DNA from: Chlorobium sp.
GTDB taxonomy: Bacteria; Bacteroidota; Chlorobiia; Chlorobiales; Chlorobiaceae
Assembly (NCBI GenBank): GCA_028277225.1
Contig: JANQHB010000055.1
Span: 1-34,913, forward strand
Reading direction: 5' to 3'
DNA: 34,913 nt
Shown here piece after piece: positions 16,498 to 24,254 of the stretch. A program made the position numbers and the translations under genes. A model generated the notes under the pieces. The model was not told where the DNA came from. It saw only the letters and a list, made by a program, of their open reading frames with translations, and did no database searches. Every line of letters begins with the position of its first letter. Position 1 is the stretch's first letter.

Positions 16498-16747
16498 TGC
16501 TTGGTTCTCAGTTCTGAGTGAAAAAGATCGGTACTGGGCACTCGGGAATCGGTACTCGGAGAATGTGTTACGTACTCCTGGAAGAAGCAGCAGCAATGAG
16601 TGGAAGAGGTGCTACGTGTTACGTGCCAGGTGTTAGGTGAGGAGGATCGTGAATCGTAAATCGTGAATGGTGGGATGAATAGTTCTCAGTGAAGAGGGCT
16701 CGTTAGCTTGATGGCAGGAAATGGGAAGCAATGAGCAACAGCAATGA
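16498..16747. repeat. Heptamer repeat mosaic downstream of the flippase
   Basis: Non-coding. Successive 7-base words: GTGCTAC, GTGTTAC, GTGCCAG, GTGTTAG, GTGAGGA (16609-16643), then ATCGTGA, ATCGTAA, ATCGTGA, ATGGTGG (16646-16673), with more degenerate runs (GTACTGG/GCACTCG/GGAATCG style near 16530-16560; AGCAATG words near 16732-16750). The 7-base phase persists as the word drifts. Confidence 0.75.
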
Positions 16748-16825
16748 GTGGGGGAGAATCGCTCTTGATACTGTATAGGTCCTATAAGACTTATGGGACC
16801 TATAAGTCCTATAGGAGGGAGATTC
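16748..16825 (+). repeat. 9-bp-periodic palindromic element, copy 2
   Basis: The flank GAGAATCGCTCTTGAT (16754-16769) is followed by a core of TATAGGTCC, TATAAGACT, TATGGGACC, TATAAGTCC, TATAGGAGG (16774-16818). Orientation is plus. It lies between the convergent 3' ends of the flippase and the Spy-like gene. The flank left of GAGAATCG is shorter than in copies 3 and 4. Confidence 0.8.
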
Positions 16826-16858
16826 GGCAGTTTTCAGCGGTGGTTTTCTCTGCTGGCG

Positions 16859-17455
16859 TTACTCCACAGCCGTTTCAGACCGGGTGTCAGGCTTGCTCTC
16901 AGACGCTGTTGCCGAAACGGAATCCTGTTTCTGTTTCAATGGAGTAAAGCGGATTCGCTTGAATAAAAGTTTTCGTTTCATTTTGACGGGTTTTGCTGCA
17001 ACACTGACAAGCACCTGCTGCAGCGAGTCTCTCTGCTCGGCCGAGCAAACGCCGGCAAGAGTATTGAAGTGCCATGCCTGTCTGTATTCTATATAGGCCT
17101 GTATTCTGCCAATTCGATGTGACAACGCTTTTATCCTGAGTGTATCGGGTTCTGTGTCGAGCGCTTCCTTGACCAGTTCATGTTTCAGGCCCGAGATGGT
17201 GACAAGGGCTGGCAGCGTTCCCTGGAAATGCTGCTGTCTGAGTGCATTGAATTGTCTGCTCTGTTCATCGCTCAGCTTGAGTTTCCTTTCAAAAAAGGAT
17301 TCTTTTTTCTGTGCTTTGTCGACCGATGCCGTTTTATCTGTGGTGTCAGAATGTTGCTTGTTCTGCCACCATAGTGTCCCGAGCAGGGTAATGTTCAGGA
17401 TCAGCAGTATGGCAAGTGTAATAGAAATAAAACGTTTGGACGAAAGAAGATCCAT
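16859..17455 (-). CDS. Spy/CpxP-like periplasmic protein with N-terminal anchor
   Basis: A 198-residue protein with a short basic N-terminus, one hydrophobic helix (about 9-30) and a helical periplasmic domain carrying two variants of the LTxxQ motif of the Spy/CpxP/ZraP/CnrX group: LSDEQSRQF (about 61-69) and CSAEQRDSL (about 136-144). Such proteins act as periplasmic chaperones or metal and envelope-stress sensors. It is last in an apparent operon with an ECF sigma factor and a membrane anti-sigma candidate, as in CnrYXH-like modules, so it may be the stress sensor. The C-terminal tail is basic, then Ser/Thr-rich. The stop lies close to a repeat-rich stretch. Confidence 0.7.
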   Translation of the reverse strand: MDLLSSKRFISITLAILLILNITLLGTLWWQNKQHSDTTDKTASVDKAQKKESFFERKLKLSDEQSRQFNALRQQHFQGTLPALVTISGLKHELVKEALDTEPDTLRIKALSHRIGRIQAYIEYRQAWHFNTLAGVCSAEQRDSLQQVLVSVAAKPVKMKRKLLFKRIRFTPLKQKQDSVSATASESKPDTRSETAVE

Positions 17456-17535
17456 GCGTCAATCATTTAATCCTACGTGGACATGTAAGTCATGACCGTT
17501 GTTTATGGTCGCGGGGGATAGAGCGTTGTACTGTC

Positions 17536-17901
17536 TTATTCATCGGTATCAGTGAGCGAATTGTTCTCCAGGTAGTAGGACAGAGCGGGGTTGCTATATT
17601 CGTAGACAAGGGATTCAATGGTTTCCTGTCTGCCGACCAGAGTCTGTTCTGTTTTTTCCGAAAGCATAAGCACAAGCCCGGAGCCGACATTGACAAAGAG
17701 AAGCAATGCCATGAAAGCCAGCTTCATGCCGCGAACGGGTACGTTTGCTCTGCCTGCACTCAGATCGGTATCATTGGATATTCTTTGCAGAACTCTGGCT
17801 CTGAAAAGGTGATCCGCTTCCAGCCGTGGGAGAGTGTCCAGAAGCTCGAGGGTTTCCCGGACTTCAGTTTCTATACGATCATTGTGTTGTGTCATGCTCA
17901 T
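17536..17901 (-). CDS. Candidate membrane anti-sigma factor
   Basis: A 121-residue protein with a charged cytoplasmic N-terminal half (helix-prone, ETEVRETLELLDTLPRLEAD), one membrane helix (about 59-81, GMKLAFMALLLFVNVGSGLVLML) and a short C-terminal periplasmic tail. It has no HxxxCxxC zinc site, so it is not a classical ZAS anti-sigma. The role is inferred from topology and from its place between an ECF sigma gene and a Spy-like gene. Met1 and Met3 are both possible starts. A gap of 137 bp separates it from the sigma gene, wide for this kind of pair. Confidence 0.6.
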   Translation of the reverse strand: MSMTQHNDRIETEVRETLELLDTLPRLEADHLFRARVLQRISNDTDLSAGRANVPVRGMKLAFMALLLFVNVGSGLVLMLSEKTEQTLVGRQETIESLVYEYSNPALSYYLENNSLTDTDE

Positions 17902-18038
17902 GGATTATGTTCAACTACTTTGACGTTCCTGAATTGAAATCCTTGCACCGCAGTGTGAAAAAGAAAAAGGTCAAAGGGGAGCTCGAATGCCGGAGCCTTC
18001 CAGATGTTTTGCAATAATAGCCAATCCAGACTAGAAGG

Positions 18039-18596
18039 TCATGGTTTTCTGTAATATTTTTCAAGTTTTTTCTGAAGATTTTTTTTTGCCCTGTGGACGA
18101 GCGATTCAACTGCAGAAACAGATGTGTGCAGAACATCGGCGATTTCCTGGTTCGAGTAGCCGTCATATTTGCTCAGAAGGAATGCTGTCTTCTGGTTGTC
18201 CGGCAGGGACTCGAGCGCGTTCTGCAGAACTTCAGTCCGTTCATTGCCGGATAACACTTCGGCAGGGGTGTCCTGAAAAGGAACGCTGACCTCTTCGGCC
18301 GGATTGTTGACGCCGACAACCCGCTTGAGGGAAGAGAATCTTTTTTTGCGCTTTTTTTTGCGCAGGTGATCGAGCGATTTAGTGACGGCGATACGGTAAA
18401 GCCATGTAGACAGTTTCGACTCTCCCCTGAAACTTTTCATGGAGCGATATGCTTCTAAAAAAACCTCCTGTGCTATATCTTCGGCATCCTCCCTGTTCAG
18501 AACAAACCGGAAACAGGTATTGAGAACCATGTCCTGATGCTCTGCGACAATTGCACTGAATTCATGTTCGTCTATGGAATGCCGGTTTCGTTCCAA
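18039..18596 (-). CDS. ECF-type RNA polymerase sigma factor (sigma-70 family)
   Basis: A 185-residue extracytoplasmic-function sigma factor. Region 2 (about 13-80) includes the core-binding and -10 segment DAEDIAQEVFLEAYRSMKSF and STWLYRIAVTKSLDHLRKKK. Region 4 (about 127-180) includes LPDNQKTAFLLSKYDGYSNQ and the helix-turn-helix EIADVLHTSVSAVESLVHRA. The start is TTG at 18596, supported by AGGAAAAG just upstream. It leads the operon with the anti-sigma and Spy-like genes and probably responds to envelope or metal stress. No clear ECF autoregulatory promoter (GGAAC type) was found at suitable spacing. Confidence 0.9.
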   Translation of the reverse strand: MERNRHSIDEHEFSAIVAEHQDMVLNTCFRFVLNREDAEDIAQEVFLEAYRSMKSFRGESKLSTWLYRIAVTKSLDHLRKKKRKKRFSSLKRVVGVNNPAEEVSVPFQDTPAEVLSGNERTEVLQNALESLPDNQKTAFLLSKYDGYSNQEIADVLHTSVSAVESLVHRAKKNLQKKLEKYYRKP

Positions 18597-18836
18597 ACTA
18601 ACTTTTCCTGTTTATACGCCGGATTGTCGCTGGTTCTCGGTAATTTGTCCGGCGGGTAACCTGCCTTGTGTCGGTGTGTTGTCTGTTTCAGGAAAGCGTT
18701 TCATAGACGGTATTTCATGTTTCCCGGAACTCCTGCCGACCGGTTTATTGATGACAAACAGGTGTTGCGTGCACAAAGCAGCATCAACGCAGTCTTTCTC
18801 ATGCATGAGTATACTGAGGTTTCGCCGATAGTCCTA

Positions 18837-18872
18837 ACAGGATCGGGCAGAAACGGTAACCGTTTATCCTGT
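18837..18872. repeat. Nested inverted repeat
   Basis: The outer arms ACAGGAT (18837-18843) and ATCCTGT (18866-18872) enclose the inner perfect arms AAACGGT and ACCGTTT around a single A (18851-18865). It is a possible operator or RNA structure. No T-tract follows on either strand. Confidence 0.5.
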
Positions 18873-18923
18873 TTCAGGAAGTAAGGATGCAACAAAAATC
18901 ATGTCAATCTTTGACGCTTTTTC

Positions 18924-18949
18924 CCGGGGAATCTTGTTCCCGGCTTTTT
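18924..18949 (+). terminator. Terminator-like hairpin on the plus strand
   Basis: CCGGGGAA (18924-18931) pairs with TTCCCGG (18937-18943) with one bulged G and a 5-nt loop, then C and five T. No plus-strand gene lies upstream, so it would end an unannotated transcript if real. Confidence 0.4.
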
Positions 18950-18962
18950 CATCCTGTTGTTT

Positions 18963-19721
18963 TTATTCGAATGGGTTTCTTCCGCATCTGAGGAAAACCT
19001 GCCATTTGACCTTTTTTCCCACCGAAGTATCGCCCCAGGCATCCAGGAGGTTCTGCTTTATCTGTTCAACCGGATCGTTGCCTGTTTTTTTTCGGCAGGT
19101 TTCAACTCCGGACCATGTCAACAGGTATCCGATCAATCGGGCAAATGACCATTCAGTGGTAAATGAAAAATCCGGAGAAGGCAGCTCTTCGAATGGAAAG
19201 ATCAGTGTCCGGTACTCCTCTTGGGCAAGCTGGATTTCTTTTTCCCAAAATCCGGCGAGAGTCTCATCAAAAAGGGTGCAGATGATTTTGTCTATCTCCG
19301 GCGAGATTTCAGGGAGGCGGTAGGACCATGCAGCGATGACTCCTCCAGGCTTGAGCACCCTTGTAACTTCATCGTAGAATGCCTCATTGTCGAACCAGTG
19401 GATGGCTTGTGCGACGGTAACAAGGTCGATGGAGCATTCCTTAAGGCCGGACTTATGGGCCGGTGAGACCCGATAGCTGACATCGGGGTGAAGCATGGCA
19501 TGAGCGATCTGGTCGGCACTGGCATCGGATGCAAATACGTGGTTGAAATGGTGTGAAAGAAGCACTGCCGACTGGCCGTTGCCCGTGGCACAGTCCCAGG
19601 CCGCTTCATGTCCGGGTGCAAGAAGCGACAGATGACTGAACAATGCTTCCGGATATGATGGCCGATGCAGCCGGTATTCTTCTGCCTGGTTGGAGAAGAG
19701 GTCTTTATAGGGCATTGTCAT
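18963..19721 (-). CDS. Class I SAM-dependent methyltransferase
   Basis: A 252-residue methyltransferase with the Rossmann-fold motif I AWDCATGNGQSAVLL (about 41-55), acidic motif II ASDAS, post-motif VTVAQAIHWFD (about 101-111) and VLKPGGVIAAWSY. This pattern matches the Methyltransf_11/25 group, including yeast Tmt1 and trans-aconitate-type enzymes with HWFD; the substrate is unknown. It starts 48 bp after the DCC-family gene on the same strand and is probably the last gene of a pgm-dcc-methyltransferase operon. Met1 or Met3 could be the start. Confidence 0.8.
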   Translation of the reverse strand: MTMPYKDLFSNQAEEYRLHRPSYPEALFSHLSLLAPGHEAAWDCATGNGQSAVLLSHHFNHVFASDASADQIAHAMLHPDVSYRVSPAHKSGLKECSIDLVTVAQAIHWFDNEAFYDEVTRVLKPGGVIAAWSYRLPEISPEIDKIICTLFDETLAGFWEKEIQLAQEEYRTLIFPFEELPSPDFSFTTEWSFARLIGYLLTWSGVETCRKKTGNDPVEQIKQNLLDAWGDTSVGKKVKWQVFLRCGRNPFE

Positions 19722-19769
19722 GTTTCATCCCTGATTGAGGCTGTACGTATGGTTGCCAGGGGCGCTTCA

Positions 19770-20195
19770 TTATCCCGGTACCTCTTCAAGAAAACGTGCT
19801 TTGAGTTCCGGGCCGGGTATCATGCAGCTCTCTTTTTTTCCAAAAAGATTGTAGCGGTATCGGGCAACATAATCATAAACAGGATCACGAACCGGTTGAG
19901 GTATGAGCGAAAAAAAACGGAGAGAATCCCAGGGCGGATCCAGTTCCGCAGCAATTTTCAAAGCTGCGGTGCTGCGGGTGTATGCTTTGGCGCCAGTGAC
20001 GAGAACGACCGTATCGAGTTGTTCGGAGTTGATTCTGTGGTGCTCAAGGAGCATGGAACCCAATGGAGACTGTGCCGGTGTAAAGGTGAATTTTTCCGCA
20101 CTGTCCCGTTCATAAATGAAATTGACTGCAAACTCGCAAAGGTTGCAGACACCGTCAAAGATGACAATGTTTTCCGGCAGATTTGTCATTTTCAT
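19770..20195 (-). CDS. DCC family thiol-disulfide oxidoreductase-like protein (DUF393)
   Basis: A protein of about 141 residues with the family-naming motif FDGVCNLCEFAV near its N-terminus (DGxCxxC) and the downstream TPAQSPLG and SLIPQPVRDPVYDYVARYRY blocks typical of DUF393. A thioredoxin-like redox role is assumed in the family, but substrates are not established. The frame is open to 20279, overlapping the mutase gene, but Met at 20195, 22 bp after the mutase stop, is the natural start; Met at 20189 is also possible. It is probably co-transcribed with the mutase. Confidence 0.82.
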   Translation of the reverse strand: MKMTNLPENIVIFDGVCNLCEFAVNFIYERDSAEKFTFTPAQSPLGSMLLEHHRINSEQLDTVVLVTGAKAYTRSTAALKIAAELDPPWDSLRFFSLIPQPVRDPVYDYVARYRYNLFGKKESCMIPGPELKARFLEEVPG

Positions 20196-20217
20196 GGCAT
20201 TGTACTCAATTGATTTT

Positions 20218-21600
20218 TTATCCGGGATCAGCTGCGAAACGCAAAACTTTTTGAACTTTGTCAGGCGAGTCGGCCTCACAGTAGAGCCTCAGCACGGGCT
20301 CGGTACCGGACGGCCTGATGAGGAGCCATCCTCCCTCGAAATGGTATTTATAACCGTCAAGATCGCTGAATCCAGTGACCCTGTATCCGGCAATCGCTTC
20401 CAGATTGCCCTTTCCTGTCTTTTCAATGATAACCTGCTTCCTGGACTCATCGGTATCGAGGTCGATCCTGTCGTAATAAAAGCTGCCGTATTCATCAAAG
20501 AGTTCCTTGACAAGTTCCGAAAGGGTTCGTTTTTTTGCTGCCATGATTTCCAGGATCAGGATGCCGATGAATATGCCGTCTCTTTCAGGCAGGTACGAGG
20601 TGACTCCGATGCCGCCCGATTCTTCACCTCCCATGATGATGTTATGCGTGGTCATCAGTTTGCTGACGTGTTTGAAGCCAATGGGCAGTGTATGCAGCGT
20701 GAGATTGTTTTTTGCACAGATTTTATCGATGATATCGGTCAGGGCGTTTGTTTTGGCAACCTCCCCCCTCATCTTTTTTTTCTCGGCGAGGTATCTGAGG
20801 ATGATGGCAAATATTTTGTGCGGATCGATAAACGAGCCCTTTTCGTCCAGCATACCTATTCTGTCGGCATCGCCATCCGTGATGATGGCGGCATCTGCCT
20901 GCAGGTTTTTGAAAAATGCAGTGAAATCATCGATGTATCGCGGGATGGGTTCGGGATTGATCCCTTCGAAAGAGGGATTGAGGCTGCAGTGGTAGTTCGC
21001 GGTCATTGTGCTGCCAAGCAGATCGCTTACTATCTGTTGGCCGGCACCGTACATGGCATTGTGGGCGACCTGTAACCCGGCTTTTTTTATGATATCGAGG
21101 TCGAGATGACTTGAAAGGTAGTCGATATATGCTTTTCTGATACTTGCTTTTTCGATCAACTCATTCCGTGGTTTTGCCGCCGGTCTGTTTTCCGCAGTTA
21201 CGAGATTTTTTTCGATCGAGCGGATGGCTTCCGGTAATGCTGAGCCGCCATAGGATGCTTTGATCTTGAAACCGTTATAGACCGGCGGATTGTGAGACGC
21301 CGTGATCATGATGCCTCCTGCAAGACTGTTCTCCCTGCAATAGAGTGAAACCGCAGGAGACGGTACGAAGGTGTCGGATAAAAAGACGCGCAGCCCTCTT
21401 GAAGAGAGGATCCTGGCCGTATAGTCGGCAAATTCCTTCGACATGAAACGTGTATCGTAGCCTACACAGACTCCATTCCGGCAGCTGGAGTGCTGGAGAA
21501 AATAGTCTGCAGCCGCTTGAGATGCGATCCTGAGGTTCTCGAAGGTGAAGGTTTCGGCGATTATCGCCCTCCATCCGTCAGTCCCGAATTTGACTTGCAT
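20218..21600 (-). CDS. Phosphoglucomutase/phosphomannomutase (alpha-D-phosphohexomutase)
   Basis: Interconverts hexose 1- and 6-phosphates for glycogen, nucleotide-sugar and envelope synthesis. The 460 residues are family length with all four landmarks: active-site phosphoserine Ser102 in TASHNP, metal-binding DGDADR (242-247), sugar-binding GGEESGG (324-330) and the phosphate-binding RPSGTEP near the C-terminus. The N-terminus VKFGTDGWRA is of the bacterial PGM/PMM type. Whether glucose, mannose or glucosamine phosphate is the main substrate cannot be told from sequence. The ATG has no obvious ribosome binding site. It leads the minus-strand operon with the DCC protein and methyltransferase. 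Confidence 0.92.
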   Translation of the reverse strand: MQVKFGTDGWRAIIAETFTFENLRIASQAAADYFLQHSSCRNGVCVGYDTRFMSKEFADYTARILSSRGLRVFLSDTFVPSPAVSLYCRENSLAGGIMITASHNPPVYNGFKIKASYGGSALPEAIRSIEKNLVTAENRPAAKPRNELIEKASIRKAYIDYLSSHLDLDIIKKAGLQVAHNAMYGAGQQIVSDLLGSTMTANYHCSLNPSFEGINPEPIPRYIDDFTAFFKNLQADAAIITDGDADRIGMLDEKGSFIDPHKIFAIILRYLAEKKKMRGEVAKTNALTDIIDKICAKNNLTLHTLPIGFKHVSKLMTTHNIIMGGEESGGIGVTSYLPERDGIFIGILILEIMAAKKRTLSELVKELFDEYGSFYYDRIDLDTDESRKQVIIEKTGKGNLEAIAGYRVTGFSDLDGYKYHFEGGWLLIRPSGTEPVLRLYCEADSPDKVQKVLRFAADPG

Positions 21601-21689
21601 TGTCAGAGTAATCTGGTATTTCCCGATCTGAGTATCCCGACGTGTCGATGTAAGTGTCTTCGTATAATGTAGTCATCAGGTGGATTTTC

Positions 21690-21873
21690 CATACCTGCCG
21701 GTTGAGAGTAAAATTGAAAAAAAGCCGCATTCGCTGAAATTCCGTTGTTCCCCGATCTGCTTCGTTACAGGGAGCTTCCATTCTGTTCTTGAGTTATAGG
21801 CTCTTTACCTTTTGACCTTCCCTTTTCCCTGTTCACTGCATTTTGTGCTTGTTCGGCAATCGCTCAATTCAGG
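21690..21873 (+). repeat. MITE-like dispersed element, copy B (upstream of the Gfo/Idh gene)
   Basis: The left part (TACCTGCCGGTTGA..., AAAGCCGCATTCGCTGAAAT) and the right end GGCAATCGCTCAATTCAGG match copies A and C, but the middle (about 21743-21850) is unrelated and about 60 bp longer. The hairpin-forming CCCCGTGAAAT segment is lost. It lies in the divergent region between the mutase and the Gfo/Idh gene, with the CGCTCAATTCAGG end 155 bp from the Gfo/Idh start. The rest of the 428-bp gap (21601-22028) shows no gene. Confidence 0.6.
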
Positions 21874-22028
21874 GTTATATGAGTAACCGATGTTTTTTCA
21901 GCATTGGAAATTTCTCGCAATGAATATATTGAGAATGCGCCGAAGGAAATATGCTATTGGCCGGAGGCAATACAGTTCATTAAATTCATCAAATCTTCCC
22001 TGAGAGGTTTTATTCGGTAGTCAACAGT

Positions 22029-22985
22029 ATGAAGAAAGTTTGTGTAGGAGTTATCGGAGTTGGTTATCTTGGCCGGTTTCACGCCGAAAAATACTCCCGT
22101 ATGGAGAATGTTCGCCTCGTGGGAGTTGTTGATATCGATCAGTCCCGCGCTCAGAGTGTTAGCGACGCATTGGGGGTTCCGGCTTTGACCGATTACCGTG
22201 ATCTGTTCGGTTCTGTGGATGCCGTGAGTATTGTTGTCCCGACTGCAGCCCATTTTGCTGTGGGTGCGGAGTGTTTGAACAACGATATAGACGTTTTGAT
22301 TGAGAAACCCATGACAGCTGACCTGGCAGAGGCTGATGAATTGATAAAGATTGCAGAATCCAGAAGCCGTATTCTGCAGGTCGGGCATCTGGAGCGGTTT
22401 AATCCTGCTGTATTGGCTCTCAGAGACGTTGTCCACAAACCACTGTTTATTGAATCGCATCGTTTAAGTATTTTCAAGGATCGCAGTACGGATGTCAGTG
22501 TTGTGCTTGATCTTATGATCCATGATATTGACATTATTATGAGCGTGGTACAATCCGGGATAAAAAGTATCCATGCGACAGGTGCTCCGGTTATTTGCGA
22601 ACATGCTGATATTGCCAATGCCCGCCTGGAGTTTGAAAGCGGTTGTGTGGCGAATGTAACTGCCAGCCGAATTTCAACCAAGAGTCAGAGAAAAATCAGA
22701 ATATTTCAAAAAGATGCCTATATATCCGTCGATTTTTCCGACCGGAGTATAACCGTCATACGTCAGGATTCAAAGAACTCCGCAGGTCCTATACCAGGAA
22801 TGGATATACAGCAGCGTTCTTTTTCCGATGGCGATGTGCTTGAAGACGAGCTTGCCTCATATATACGAGCGGTTGTTACTCGTGAAGTTCCGGAAGTATC
22901 CGGACATGCAGGGCGCAGGGCGCTGGAAATTGCATTGAATATTATGGACCAGAATAATGCTGCTATCCGGCGATATAGCAGTTGA
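22029..22985 (+). CDS. gnnA: Gfo/Idh/MocA oxidoreductase, probable UDP-GlcNAc 3-dehydrogenase (GnnA-like)
   Basis: A 318-residue NAD(P)-dependent sugar dehydrogenase. An N-terminal Rossmann motif GVIGVGYLGRFHAE (7-20) is followed by IEKPMT (91-96), GHLERFNPA (119-127) and the catalytic DLMIHDIDI (161-169, His165). Its place just before lpxB and a DegT aminotransferase fits GnnA, which oxidises the 3-OH of UDP-GlcNAc so that GnnB can aminate it to UDP-GlcNAc3N for lipid A with four amide-linked chains (known from Acidithiobacillus ferrooxidans and Leptospira). The family also has many other sugar substrates, so the exact role is inferred from context. The stop codon overlaps a possible early lpxB TTG start. 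Confidence 0.75.
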   Translation: MKKVCVGVIGVGYLGRFHAEKYSRMENVRLVGVVDIDQSRAQSVSDALGVPALTDYRDLFGSVDAVSIVVPTAAHFAVGAECLNNDIDVLIEKPMTADLAEADELIKIAESRSRILQVGHLERFNPAVLALRDVVHKPLFIESHRLSIFKDRSTDVSVVLDLMIHDIDIIMSVVQSGIKSIHATGAPVICEHADIANARLEFESGCVANVTASRISTKSQRKIRIFQKDAYISVDFSDRSITVIRQDSKNSAGPIPGMDIQQRSFSDGDVLEDELASYIRAVVTREVPEVSGHAGRRALEIALNIMDQNNAAIRRYSS

Positions 22986-23014
22986 GTTCCTTTCGAGAAT
23001 GTGTAAAGAAGCAT

Positions 23015-24190
23015 ATGCCCCGGTACCCTGAAGAAATGAACCTTCCTTCCAAGCAAGCTTGTGTATTGATAATAGCCGGTGAAGCATCCGGCGATCAGCA
23101 CGGTGCCAACCTGGTGAGGGCCATGCAAAAAAAGCATCCCCAACTTTTTTTTTGTGGTATCGGCGGGTCTGAACTCCGGAAGGCCAATGTGAGAGTTCTT
23201 GTGGATGCTTCCGAATTATCTGTTGTAGGTTTCACCGAAGTGTTTTCCAAAGCGCAGGGTATCCTGAAAGGGCTTGGACTGGTCAGGAGTCTTTTAAAGA
23301 GCCTGCGACCCGATCTTGTCATCCTCATTGATTTTCCGGATTTCAACCTGCATATTGCCGCCGCCTCAAAGAAACTGGATATACCTGTTCTGTATTATAT
23401 CAGTCCGCAGATATGGGCGTGGCGGCAGGCACGGATCAAGCGCATCGCAAGGCTTGTAGACCACATGGCAGTTATTTTGCCTTTTGAGGCGAAATTATAC
23501 GAAGAGTGCAATATTCCGGTTACCTTTGTGGGGCATCCATTGCTCGATTCTCTTCAGCCCTCAATAAAGCATAAGGAAAAAGCTGCTGTCGGAGAGCAGC
23601 ATGTGATCGGTCTGTTACCTGGATCCCGCGAAAGTGAAATTGACAGACATCTGCCTGTCATGCTGGAAACAGCCCAGGTTTTAAATGATAAACTCAAACA
23701 TGTCAGGTTTATCGTTTCGCATGCTCCTTCCGTGGAAAGAAAGCATATTGGGGCTATCATAGATACGTATTCTGCCGGATTGCCTTTTGAGGTGGTGTCA
23801 GGCGGGGTGGATAAGGTGTTTGAACGCTGCGATCTGATCGTTACGGCTTCCGGAACGGTAACGCTCGAGGCGGCGATCCACGGGATTCCAATGGTAATTA
23901 TCTATAAACTATCTTCACTAAGCTACTGGCTGGGAAAGACATTGATCAGGGTGCCGAATATCGGGTTGGCAAATCTGGTGGCCGGCAAGCAGATTGTACC
24001 GGAACTTGTGCAGCAACAGGCTAGTGCCGATAATATAGCGTTGGCGGTTGAGAATATGCTGGATGGTTCTGTTGACATCGACCATCTCAGACAGCAGTTG
24101 CTTCAGTTACGGGACGTGCTGGGCGGTGCAGGTGCATCGGATAGAGCAGCGGACATTGCCTGGGGAATGTTGAAGAGCTCGATGGGTTGA
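23015..24190 (+). CDS. lpxB: Lipid-A-disaccharide synthase
   Basis: Joins UDP-2,3-diacylglucosamine and lipid X to give the lipid A disaccharide at the inner membrane. From the ATG at 23015 it has 391 residues, close to the usual 380-390. Signatures: AGEASGDQHGANL, LIDFPDFNLHIA, YYISPQIWAWRQ RIKRIA region, VGHPLLD, LLPGSRESEI and GTVTLEAAIHGIPMVIIYK. The frame extends back to TTG at 22982 overlapping the upstream stop, and ATG at 23036 is another candidate. It is the second gene of a probable gnnA-lpxB-gnnB operon. Confidence 0.94.
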   Translation: MPRYPEEMNLPSKQACVLIIAGEASGDQHGANLVRAMQKKHPQLFFCGIGGSELRKANVRVLVDASELSVVGFTEVFSKAQGILKGLGLVRSLLKSLRPDLVILIDFPDFNLHIAAASKKLDIPVLYYISPQIWAWRQARIKRIARLVDHMAVILPFEAKLYEECNIPVTFVGHPLLDSLQPSIKHKEKAAVGEQHVIGLLPGSRESEIDRHLPVMLETAQVLNDKLKHVRFIVSHAPSVERKHIGAIIDTYSAGLPFEVVSGGVDKVFERCDLIVTASGTVTLEAAIHGIPMVIIYKLSSLSYWLGKTLIRVPNIGLANLVAGKQIVPELVQQQASADNIALAVENMLDGSVDIDHLRQQLLQLRDVLGGAGASDRAADIAWGMLKSSMG

Positions 24191-24254
24191 CGATGAGAGT
24201 AATAACACTTTCGAATCCGTTCATTGCCTACTCACAAAACATAGATTCAGAAGC

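Larger units (their letters stand above)
18597..18962. other. 366-bp gap upstream of the ECF sigma gene
   Basis: No convincing gene. It holds a direct repeat CTGTTTCAGGAA (18683-18694 and 18869-18880), a nested inverted repeat (18837-18872) and a plus-strand terminator-like hairpin (18924-18949). It should contain the sigma-operon promoter (minus strand). Short open frames on both strands here look like chance. Confidence 0.5.

Noticed and set aside
17929..17938. CCTGAATTGA in the sigma/anti-sigma gap as a fourth copy of the MITE-like element
   Set aside because: Only ten bases match the element end and nothing beyond them; likely chance.
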